A DNA stretch of 64,000 bases from an uncultured Dechloromonas sp. (lineage in GTDB: Bacteria > Pseudomonadota > Gammaproteobacteria > Burkholderiales > Rhodocyclaceae): positions 62,001 to 126,000 of the forward strand of contig NZ_CAMFKO010000006.1 in the NCBI RefSeq assembly GCF_945957265.1. Reading direction: 5' to 3'. Numbering within the stretch: the stretch's first letter is position 1; the number at the start of each line of letters is the position of its first letter. The notes beneath the pieces were generated by a model. That model did no database searches and was not told the DNA's origin. It was given only the letters and a program-made list of their open reading frames with translations. A program made the position numbers and the translations under genes. Of the stretch, positions 36,538 to 43,925 are shown one piece after another.

Positions 36538-37588
36538 GAAAATCACCGTCCACATCGTCGACGACTCCGCAGTCGTCCGCGAAGTGCTGGGCAGCATCCT
36601 GGCCAAGGCGCCCGACATCGAGGTCATCGCGGCATCGCCGGACCCCTTGTTCGCGATGGAAAAACTCAACCGCCAGTGGCCCGACGTGATCATTCTCGAC
36701 CTCGAGATGCCACGCATGGATGGCCTCAGCTTCCTGCGCAAGATCATGAAGGAACGCCCGACCCCGGTGATCATCTGCTCGTCGCTGGCCGAAGCCGGGA
36801 TGCCGGTGACGCTCGACGCGATGGCGGCCGGTGCGGTGTCCATCGTCACCAAGCCCAAGATCGGCCTGCGCGACTTTCTCAGCGATGCCGCGCGCCAGCT
36901 GATCGACGAAGTCCGTGCCGCCGCCGGCGCCCGCCTGGGCAACCTGGCGCCGCAACTGAAGACTGCGCAAAAACTCAGCGCCGATGCGATGTTGTCGGCA
37001 CCGGCCGGCCGCAACACCTTCCGCACCACGGAGCGCATCGTCGCGCTCGGCACCTCGACCGGCGGCACCCAGGCGCTGGAGTATGTCCTGCCCCGCCTGC
37101 CCCGCGACTGTCCGGGCATCGTCGTGGTCCAGCACATGCCGGAAATGTTTACCGCGTCGTTTGCCCGCCGACTCGACCAACTCAGCCAGATCGATGTCAA
37201 GGAAGCCAGCAACGGCGACCGCCTGGTCGCCGGGCTGGCCCTGATCGCTCCCGGCGGCAAGCACCTGATGCTCAACCGCAGCGGCACGCAATACGTCGCC
37301 GAGGTGCGCGACGGCCCCCTGGTATCGCGCCACAAACCCTCGGTCGACGTGCTGTTCCGCTCCGTCGCCGTCAGCGCCGGCAGCAATGCGACGGGCATCA
37401 TCATGACCGGCATGGGCGACGATGGCGCCCGCGGCCTCGGCGAAATGCTGGCCAGCGGCGCCCGCACCTTCGCCCAGGACGAAGCCTCGTGCGTCGTCTT
37501 CGGCATGCCCAAGGTCGCCATCGAACTCGGTTCGGCACAGAAAGTGGTCCCGCTGAACGACATTCCCGCGCTGATCTGCGCGGCATAA
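36530..37588 (+). CDS. cheB: Chemotaxis protein-glutamate methylesterase/deamidase CheB
   Basis: A 352-residue response regulator plus methylesterase. Receiver residues Asp11, Asp12 and phospho-acceptor Asp57 are present. The catalytic triad is visible as Ser in [11 protein letters not shown], His in VVQHMPEMF, and Asp in [11 protein letters not shown]. It removes methyl groups from receptors when phosphorylated by CheA. It overlaps cheR by 8 bases. No cheD accompanies it. Confidence 0.95.
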   Translation: MNRKITVHIVDDSAVVREVLGSILAKAPDIEVIAASPDPLFAMEKLNRQWPDVIILDLEMPRMDGLSFLRKIMKERPTPVIICSSLAEAGMPVTLDAMAAGAVSIVTKPKIGLRDFLSDAARQLIDEVRAAAGARLGNLAPQLKTAQKLSADAMLSAPAGRNTFRTTERIVALGTSTGGTQALEYVLPRLPRDCPGIVVVQHMPEMFTASFARRLDQLSQIDVKEASNGDRLVAGLALIAPGGKHLMLNRSGTQYVAEVRDGPLVSRHKPSVDVLFRSVAVSAGSNATGIIMTGMGDDGARGLGEMLASGARTFAQDEASCVVFGMPKVAIELGSAQKVVPLNDIPALICAA

Positions 37589-37598
37589 GGAGCCACCC

Positions 37599-38810
37599 AT
37601 GAACCCACCGCTTACCCAATGGCAAGGACGCACCGCGATGGTGGTCGACGATTCACCCAGCATGCGCCACGAGTGCTCCCGAATACTGAGGGAGCTCGGC
37701 TTCGCCAACATTCTGCTCGCCGAGAACGGGCAGCAGGCGCTCAACCAGCTCATGCAGGGGCAGCTGATCGACTTTCTGCTGACCGACCTCAACATGCCGG
37801 TGCTGGACGGGGTCGAGTTGCTGGACGCCGTCGAAAAATCCTTCAGCGGCAAACTCTACGTTGGCGTGATGAGCGGCCTCGACAGCAGCCTGCTGTCTTC
37901 GGTACGGGAGATCGTTTCCGGCAGCGAGCTTGAACTGGTCGCCATCCTGCCCAAGCCGATCACGGCCGACTGCCTGTACCGCGCCCTCAAACCGCACGAT
38001 CCGAGCCACCATCAATTCGTTTCCCGCCAGCACGGCACCTTTCCCCCCTTGTTCAGCGACGATTTCGCGAACGCCATGCACGCGGGAGAAATCCTCGCCT
38101 ACTACCAGCCCAAGATATCGCTGGTCGACGACCGCATCGTCGGGGTCGAGGTCCTCGCCCGCTGGCAGCACCCGAAGCACGGCCTGGTACCGCCCGTCGC
38201 CTTCCTCGAGCACATCGAGAACGGCCCGCTGGCCCTCCCCCACTTCCTTTTCCAGCTTTCCACCACGCTGGCCTTCCTGAAGGAGGCGAGCGCCTGCCAT
38301 CCCGGTTTCTGCGCCAGCATGAACCTCCCCGTCCCGCTGCTCAGCGAGCATGACCTGGTCGACAAGATCGTCGCCCAGATCGAGCAAACGGATATTGCCA
38401 CCGCCCAACTCACCTTCGAAGTCACCGAAACCTCGGTCATGTCCAATCTCAAAGCCTGCCTCAGTACGCTGACGCGCTTGCGCATCAAGGGCTTCGGCAT
38501 CGCCATGGACGACTACGGCACCGGCTATTCGTCGATGAAGCAATTGGCCAAATGCCCCTTCACCGAGCTCAAGATCGACCGCTCCTTTGTGCACGCCGTG
38601 GCGGCAGACCAGAAACTGCTGTCGATCCTGACCGCCGCAATCAACATCTGCCAGGAGCTCAAGCTGACCTCGGTCGCCGAAGGCGTCGAGGACTTCGAGG
38701 ACTGGCGCCTGGCACGCAGCCTGAATTGCGAAATCGGGCAGGGCTACTACTTCAGCCGCCCGCTTCCGAAGCAGGAGATGCTGGCCTACCTGGTCAAGCG
38801 CGGCGACTGA
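37599..38810 (+). CDS. Receiver-EAL response regulator (putative cyclic-di-GMP phosphodiesterase)
   Basis: A 403-residue protein. A receiver domain with Asp63 in LLTDLNMPVLDG is followed by an EAL domain (about residues 145-400). The signature triplet is EVL rather than EAL, but the metal and catalytic residues appear kept: N in SMNLPVPLL, E in FEVTET, DD in MDDYGTGYSS, K in ELKIDRSF, E in AEGVED, and Q in IGQGYYF. Active phosphodiesterase is therefore likely. As the last gene of the chemotaxis operon, it would couple CheA phosphorylation to cyclic-di-GMP breakdown. Confidence 0.88.
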   Translation: MNPPLTQWQGRTAMVVDDSPSMRHECSRILRELGFANILLAENGQQALNQLMQGQLIDFLLTDLNMPVLDGVELLDAVEKSFSGKLYVGVMSGLDSSLLSSVREIVSGSELELVAILPKPITADCLYRALKPHDPSHHQFVSRQHGTFPPLFSDDFANAMHAGEILAYYQPKISLVDDRIVGVEVLARWQHPKHGLVPPVAFLEHIENGPLALPHFLFQLSTTLAFLKEASACHPGFCASMNLPVPLLSEHDLVDKIVAQIEQTDIATAQLTFEVTETSVMSNLKACLSTLTRLRIKGFGIAMDDYGTGYSSMKQLAKCPFTELKIDRSFVHAVAADQKLLSILTAAINICQELKLTSVAEGVEDFEDWRLARSLNCEIGQGYYFSRPLPKQEMLAYLVKRGD

Positions 38811-38935
38811 TTCCACCCCGCGCCCACAGCAGGCAAGGCGACGCACAGTACGATACGCACTGTTGCAAACCGTTACTTGAAAGCGCGCGGGGCTGCCCTT
38901 ATCTTGGACACATGCGCTGAACAGACATCAGCCAT

Positions 38936-39018
38936 GACGGCCCACCCCTCCCCTGACCCCCAAAGGGCCGTCCAGAAAGCCTCGTACTCCCCCCGGTACG
39001 GGGCTTTCGCCTTTCTGG
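38936..39018 (+). other. Hairpin-rich intergenic segment between REC-EAL and RNase H-like genes
   Basis: Within the 241-base gap 38811-39051 are two consecutive inverted repeats. GACGGCCC pairs with GGGCCGTC (38936-38943 with 38965-38972). A nested one has CCAGAAAG / CTTTCTGG outside (38972-38979 with 39011-39018) and GTAC / GTAC with GC-rich flanks inside. No T-run follows, so this is not a standard terminator. The rest of the gap shows no recognisable feature. Confidence 0.5.
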
Positions 39019-39051
39019 CGGAAGGCGGCCTTTCCGGCTAGGCTGGGCGAC

Positions 39052-39576
39052 ATGGCAAAACGCAGAAAAAAGAAACACGAGCGCATCGTCCACCTGTCTG
39101 TCGGCCCGTTGCCGGAACGCCTGGCGCCGCGCTTCGCCGACCAGGCGCTGCTGTTCACCGACGCCAGCCGCCTGCGCCACGGCGGGCTGGCCGCGGCCCT
39201 CTATCGCACGGCCGATGCGCCCGCGCAAACCTTGACGCGCAGCGTGGCGCCGACAGGCAGCAACGAACTGGAGTTGCAGGCGGCCGTCTTCGGCCTGCAG
39301 CAAGCCGCCAAGCTCATCCCCGACAGGCCGTTTGCGCTGTTCTCGGACAATCAGGATGCCGTCGTCCGCCTGAGCCGGGTCAAACGGCTGGGCGCGGCGG
39401 AGGACGAGGAACTCGGCCGGCTGTTTCCCGCCGCGGATCTCGACGCCTGGCTGCGGCACGCCACGCCCTGCTGGATTCCGGGCCACGGCACGTGCCGCGG
39501 CAACGCGCTGGCCGACCTGCACGCCCGCCTGGCGGCCGGCGGCGAAGCGCCGCCGGGCGATCCGTTCAGCCCTTGA
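39052..39576 (+). CDS. RNase H-like nuclease domain protein
   Basis: A 174-residue protein with a Lys/Arg-rich N-terminus (residues 3-8). The RNase H fold is suggested by LLFTDASRLRHGG (Asp37), a glutamate in NELELQAAV (Glu72 or Glu74), FSDNQDAV (Asp99) and WIPGHGTCRGNALADLHARL (Asp155), the D-E-D-D order of RNase HI. It is shorter and more divergent than classical RnhA, which is probably elsewhere. The role may be RNA-DNA hybrid processing; activity is inference. Its 3' end overlaps the convergent glutaredoxin gene by 11 bases. Confidence 0.72.
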   Translation: MAKRRKKKHERIVHLSVGPLPERLAPRFADQALLFTDASRLRHGGLAAALYRTADAPAQTLTRSVAPTGSNELELQAAVFGLQQAAKLIPDRPFALFSDNQDAVVRLSRVKRLGAAEDEELGRLFPAADLDAWLRHATPCWIPGHGTCRGNALADLHARLAAGGEAPPGDPFSP

Positions 39577-40081
39577 TCCAGGGCTGCAGCAACTGGCGCA
39601 GCGCCCCTTCGTTCCAGCCCTTGATCACATCGTCGCCGACCACGATCAGCGGCACGCCGTTACCGCCGAGTTTGCGGTGCTGCTTGAGCGCCTCCGAACT
39701 CTTCTCGATGTCGTATTCGGTATAGCGGATGCCGTTGGCGGCGAAAAATTCCCGGGTCATCTTGCAGTATCCGCACCACTCGGTCGCATACAGGCTGACT
39801 TCGGGCTGGCTCGCTGAGGCCGCCGCAATCGGCGCCGCCCCCGGCATGAGCAGCGGCCGGCCAAACCAGAATGCCGCGCCGAAGACGGCGAGGATCAGCA
39901 ACCAGCGCCCGGCGCCGGCACGCCGCGCCGGCTGCACGTTGGGGCCATAGGTGCGCAAGCCTGGCGGCGGCAGCGGGCTGCCCGCCTTGTCGTAGGCTTT
40001 TTCGCACGCCGGGCATTGCCAGTCGGGCACGGTGGCATCGGCCTGGCGGGCATGATTGCAATGGGGGCAGATACGGGACAC
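39566..40081 (-). CDS. Zinc-ribbon, membrane-anchored glutaredoxin-domain protein
   Basis: A 171-residue three-part protein. An N-terminal zinc ribbon (CPHC near residues 5-8 and CPAC near 23-26), one transmembrane helix (about residues 59-76), and a C-terminal glutaredoxin domain with the active site CGYC after YATEW and the cis-Pro region GVPLIVVGDD. The topology places the Grx domain on the far side of the membrane from the ribbon. A role in redox control of a membrane partner is possible but unknown. It lies 25 bases downstream of the algR-like gene on the same strand. Confidence 0.8.
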   Translation of the reverse strand: MSRICPHCNHARQADATVPDWQCPACEKAYDKAGSPLPPPGLRTYGPNVQPARRAGAGRWLLILAVFGAAFWFGRPLLMPGAAPIAAASASQPEVSLYATEWCGYCKMTREFFAANGIRYTEYDIEKSSEALKQHRKLGGNGVPLIVVGDDVIKGWNEGALRQLLQPWIKG

Positions 40082-40106
40082 GTCCTTGTCTCTTTCGGAG
40101 GATGGT

Positions 40107-40883
40107 TCAGGAATTCTTGATCAAGGCCTTGGCCGGCGCCCACTGGCGGCGGCTGACCGGCAGCTTTTCCGGGATGCCGCGCAGCAAGGCCCAGCCGTAG
40201 GCTTCGACGTCGTCGCCCGCCGCCTTCTCGAAGCCGGCGAGGGCGGCCTTGGCGACCAGGACGGCACGGTGCAGGCGCATGAAGCGGTCGGCGAACTCGT
40301 TCTCGAGATGGGTCAGCGCCTCGTCGAGCAGGTATTCGCGCTCCGCCGTGCGTGCCGTCACGTACTTGAGGTCGGCCTTGAAATACAGCACCTCGCCGAC
40401 CGGAACCAGCAGCAGCCGCCCCCGCTCGTGGCAGGACAGGTGCGTCCGCCCGCTGCCCCGCACTTCGTGACCGATGCCGGCCAGCAGCGCCGGATCGGGG
40501 TGCTGCGCCGGCACCTTCTGCAAGGCGGCCAGCAGGCGCTGGGCGCGCACCGGCTTGAGCAGGTAATCGACGGCGTTCAGGTCGAAGGCCTGCACCGCGT
40601 AGTTGTCGTAGGCAGTCGTGAAGATCACGGCCGGCGGCTTTTCGAGGCGACCGAGATGAGTCGCCAGCTCGATGCCGTCCATGCCCGGCATGCGAATATC
40701 GGCGAGGACGATATCGACGGCGTTGGCGCGCAGGAACTCGAGCGCCAGCAGGCCGTTGGCCGCCTCGCCGACCACCGTGCCCGGCAGTTGCACGGCGAGG
40801 TCGCCAAGCAGCGTGCGCAGGCGGTCGCGCGCCAGCGGCTCGTCATCGACGATGAGGATTCTCAACGGTTTTTCGTTTGACAT
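40107..40883 (-). CDS. algR: LytTR-family response regulator (AlgR-like)
   Basis: A 258-residue regulator with a receiver domain (DD at 13-14, phospho-acceptor Asp62 in VLADIRMPGMDG) and a C-terminal LytTR DNA-binding domain with YFKADLKYVTARTAEREYLLDE (about residues 165-186) and FMRLHRAVLVAK. AlgR controls alginate, pili and virulence in Pseudomonas; in this lineage the regulon is unknown. It overlaps the kinase gene by 22 bases. The argH-kinase-regulator neighbourhood matches the Pseudomonas algZR locus, which supports the name. Confidence 0.85.
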   Translation of the reverse strand: MSNEKPLRILIVDDEPLARDRLRTLLGDLAVQLPGTVVGEAANGLLALEFLRANAVDIVLADIRMPGMDGIELATHLGRLEKPPAVIFTTAYDNYAVQAFDLNAVDYLLKPVRAQRLLAALQKVPAQHPDPALLAGIGHEVRGSGRTHLSCHERGRLLLVPVGEVLYFKADLKYVTARTAEREYLLDEALTHLENEFADRFMRLHRAVLVAKAALAGFEKAAGDDVEAYGWALLRGIPEKLPVSRRQWAPAKALIKNS

Positions 40884-41875
40884 GGCAGCGTGATGCGAAC
40901 CTCGTAGCGATGGTCACTGACCTCGGTTTCCAGACGGGCTTCGAGATCGTAATACAGGACCAGGCGTTCGCGAATATTGGCCAATGCCATCCGGTTGCCG
41001 GCGGCATGCTGGGGCTGACCGGCGGTCGGGTTGGCGATGACGATGCACAGCGCGTCGCTCCTTTGGGTGATGGCCACGCTGACCACACCGCCCTCCGGTG
41101 ACGGTTCGATACCGTGGTAGACGGCGTTTTCGAGCAAGGGCTGCAGCATCAGCGGCGGAATCGGCAGGTTCAGGTCGACCGCACCCAATTGCCAGTCGAC
41201 CGCCAGGCGCTCGCCCAGGCGCAGCTTTTCGAGGTCGAGATACTGCCGGCCGAGCGAGATTTCGTCGGCCAGGCTGACCAGCTCGCCGGGGTCGCGCATG
41301 GCGGCGCGAAACAGGTCGGACAGCGACTCCAGCGCCTCCTCCGCCTGCTGGGGACGGGCCCGGATCAAGGACAGCACCGCGTTCAGCGAGTTGAACAGGA
41401 AATGCGGCCGGATGCGGGCGTTCAGCGCCGCCAGCCGTGCCTCGGCCTGGGCCGGGGAGAGCGCCCGCGCGCGCAGTTCGAAATAGGCGAGCAGCAGGGC
41501 CGCGCTGGCCACGGCCAGCAGGACGGCGCGCAACGCCGCCCCGGCTTCGATCGGCACCAGGCTGCGGGCATACACGAACATGGCCGCGGCCAGCCCGCCG
41601 GCCAGCCCGGCGACGCATGCCTGTCCGAGGCGCAGGGGAAGGCGCCACAGCCCGTCGCGCAACAGGGAGAGCAGGCCCAGTTCGACCAGCAGCAGGGGTT
41701 CCACGACGGCGGCCAGTTGCAGGTAGCTGTCCAGCCACTTGCCGATATCGCCCGCCTGAACCAGGGCGGCCAGCGCCGCCAGGCCGTTGACACCCAGCAG
41801 CACGCGCAGCATCACCCCGAAATTGCGCCAGTCGGGCAAGGGGTGCGTGGCGGGAAAGTGCCGTATACTTGTCAT
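40862..41875 (-). CDS. algZ: LytS/AlgZ-type sensor histidine kinase
   Basis: A 337-residue membrane kinase with about four hydrophobic N-terminal helices (residues 20-140) and no extracytoplasmic domain. The His_kinase domain carries the phospho-acceptor motif NARIRPHFLFNSLNAVLS (near residue 160) and the ATP-binding LQPLLENAVYHGI (near residue 255). It partners the overlapping response regulator. The ATG at 41875 lies 57 bases from the divergent argH start. The signal sensed is unknown. Confidence 0.85.
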   Translation of the reverse strand: MTSIRHFPATHPLPDWRNFGVMLRVLLGVNGLAALAALVQAGDIGKWLDSYLQLAAVVEPLLLVELGLLSLLRDGLWRLPLRLGQACVAGLAGGLAAAMFVYARSLVPIEAGAALRAVLLAVASAALLLAYFELRARALSPAQAEARLAALNARIRPHFLFNSLNAVLSLIRARPQQAEEALESLSDLFRAAMRDPGELVSLADEISLGRQYLDLEKLRLGERLAVDWQLGAVDLNLPIPPLMLQPLLENAVYHGIEPSPEGGVVSVAITQRSDALCIVIANPTAGQPQHAAGNRMALANIRERLVLYYDLEARLETEVSDHRYEVRITLPCQTKNR

Positions 41876-41932
41876 CTTTGTGCGGGTTTCTTCGAAATTC
41901 GTCGCCGATTCGCCCCATTCTAGATCAGAGTC

Positions 41933-43321
41933 ATGACTTCCAACGCCAATCAATACACCTGGGCCGGCCGTTTCTCCGAGCCGGTCTCCGACCTCGTCAA
42001 GCGCTACACCGCCTCCGTCGACTTCGACCAGCGCATGTGGCGCCAGGACATCCGCGGCTCGCTCGCGCACGCCAAAATGCTCGCCAAGCAGGGCATCATC
42101 AGCGCCCAGGATCTCGCCGACATCGAACGCGGCATGGCCGTCGTCGCCCAGGAAATCGAATCCGGCCAGCTGGCATGGTCGATCGACCTGGAGGACGTGC
42201 ACCTCAACATCGAGAAGCGCCTCACCGCGCTCGTCGGCGATGCCGGCAAGCGCCTGCACACCGGCCGTTCGCGCAACGACCAGGTGGCCACCGACATCCG
42301 CCTCTACCTGCGCGACAGCATCGACGACATCCAGCTGCTGCTCAAAGCCTTCCGCGGCGCGCTGGTCGATCTGGCGGAAAAGGAAGCGGCCACCCCGATG
42401 CCCGGCTTCACCCACCTGCAAGTCGCCCAGCCGGTGACCTTCGGCCACCACATGCTGGCCTATTTCGAAATGTTCGGCCGCGATGCCGAGCGCTTCGCCG
42501 ACGCCCGCAAGCGCACCAACCGCCTGCCGCTCGGTTCCGCCGCGCTGGCCGGCACGACCTACCCGATCGACCGCGAATTCGTCGCCGCCGAACTGGGCTT
42601 CGAAGCCGTCTGCGAGAACTCGCTGGATGCCGTTTCCGATCGCGACTTCGCCATCGAATTCACCGCTGCCTGCGCGCTGCTGATGATGCACATCAGCCGC
42701 CTGTCGGAAGAACTGGTGATGTGGATGAGCCCGCGCGTCGGCTTCATCCAGATCGCCGACCGCTTCTGCACCGGCTCGTCGATCATGCCGCAGAAAAAGA
42801 ACCCGGACGTGCCGGAACTGGCGCGCGGCAAGACCGGCCGCGTCTACGGCCAGCTGATGAGCCTGCTGACCCTGATGAAATCGCAGCCGCTGGCCTACAA
42901 CAAGGACAACCAGGAAGACAAGGAACCGCTGTTCGACGCCGTCGACACGGTCACCGACACCCTGCGCATCTTCGCCGACATGGCCGGCGGCATCACCGTC
43001 CGCGCCGACAACATGAAGGCCGCGCTGACCCAGGGCTTCGCCACCGCCACCGACCTCGCCGACTACCTGGTCAAGAAGGGCCTGCCCTTCCGCGACGCGC
43101 ACGAAGCCGTCGGCCACGCCGTCAAGGCGGCGGAAGCCAAGGGCGTCGACCTGCCGCAACTGACGCTCGACGAGATCCGCGCCTTCTGCCCGCAGGTCGA
43201 AAGCGATGTGTTCGCCGTGCTGACCGTCGAAGGCTCGCTCGCCTCGCGCAACCACATCGGCGGCACCGCCCCGGAACAGGTCAAGGCCGCCATCGCCCGC
43301 GCCCGCCAGCGTCTCGGCTAA
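41933..43321 (+). CDS. argH: Argininosuccinate lyase
   Basis: A 462-residue enzyme of the fumarase/aspartase superfamily that splits argininosuccinate to arginine and fumarate. The signature loop [12 protein letters not shown] (near residue 281) holds the catalytic serine; [13 protein letters not shown] and [10 protein letters not shown] are also intact. Length is normal. It diverges from the AlgZ-type kinase, and an intrinsic terminator follows 23 bases after the stop. Confidence 0.97.
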   Translation: MTSNANQYTWAGRFSEPVSDLVKRYTASVDFDQRMWRQDIRGSLAHAKMLAKQGIISAQDLADIERGMAVVAQEIESGQLAWSIDLEDVHLNIEKRLTALVGDAGKRLHTGRSRNDQVATDIRLYLRDSIDDIQLLLKAFRGALVDLAEKEAATPMPGFTHLQVAQPVTFGHHMLAYFEMFGRDAERFADARKRTNRLPLGSAALAGTTYPIDREFVAAELGFEAVCENSLDAVSDRDFAIEFTAACALLMMHISRLSEELVMWMSPRVGFIQIADRFCTGSSIMPQKKNPDVPELARGKTGRVYGQLMSLLTLMKSQPLAYNKDNQEDKEPLFDAVDTVTDTLRIFADMAGGITVRADNMKAALTQGFATATDLADYLVKKGLPFRDAHEAVGHAVKAAEAKGVDLPQLTLDEIRAFCPQVESDVFAVLTVEGSLASRNHIGGTAPEQVKAAIARARQRLG

Positions 43322-43344
43322 GGCGCCCGCCGCGCCCCACCAGC

Positions 43345-43374
43345 AAACCGCCGGCCAGCCCGGCGGTTTTTTTT
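43345..43374 (+). terminator. Rho-independent terminator of argH
   Basis: Ten-bp stem (AAACCGCCGG / CCGGCGGTTT) with a five-base loop, running into eight consecutive T. Classical form and position. Confidence 0.9.
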
Positions 43375-43443
43375 GCGCCCGGCGCCGTGGCGGGTTAATA
43401 TATAAGCGTATTCTGATAAAACAATAAGCCAAGGAAGAACAGC

Positions 43444-43821
43444 ATGTACGCATCCGTTGCCGACAACACCCCGCTCATCAAGGTCACCAGTGGCAAGCAC
43501 GAAGCCAGCTATGCGCTGGACGGTTCCCTGATGAACCCCCTCGAAGCCTTCTATGCCGCACTCGCCGCCTGCGCCATCGTCTTTGCCAAGAAAGCCTGCA
43601 AGGGCCTGGGCCTCAAGGCGGAAGGCATCGCCGTCGAATGCAGGCCCTTCGCCGGCCCCGGCGGCCCCCTGACCTTGAGCCGGTTCCGGACCGAAGTCCG
43701 CTTCCCGGCCGACTTCACGGCCGAGCAGAAGGCGGTCATCCTCGACAGCATCGCCCATTGCGCGGTCAAGGAAATCGTCATCGACGGCGGTCATATCGAC
43801 TTCCAGGTCAGCGAGGCTTAA
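43444..43821 (+). CDS. OsmC-family protein
   Basis: A 125-residue OsmC/Ohr-superfamily protein. The helix AALAACAIVFAKKACKG places cysteines at 43 and 52, and a further cysteine is at 106 in SIAHCAVKE. In the family a pair of such cysteines reduces organic hydroperoxides; here the usual CP segment is replaced by HCAV, so peroxidase activity is uncertain. It has a good aaggaag ribosome-binding site and an AT-rich upstream region. It is probably monocistronic. Confidence 0.82.
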   Translation: MYASVADNTPLIKVTSGKHEASYALDGSLMNPLEAFYAALAACAIVFAKKACKGLGLKAEGIAVECRPFAGPGGPLTLSRFRTEVRFPADFTAEQKAVILDSIAHCAVKEIVIDGGHIDFQVSEA

Positions 43822-43925
43822 GCGCCGCCGGCAAAAGGCGATCGCCCCGGCGACGCTGTTGCGACCTTGTGTCGCGCAGCGGTGCCCGTTACAGTATGCG
43901 AAACGATTCCTCCATGGAGTTTCGC

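Noticed and set aside
38934..39041. 35-codon small open frame upstream of the RNase H-like gene
   Set aside because: No ribosome-binding site and the sequence is dominated by hairpin arms; coding is not supported.
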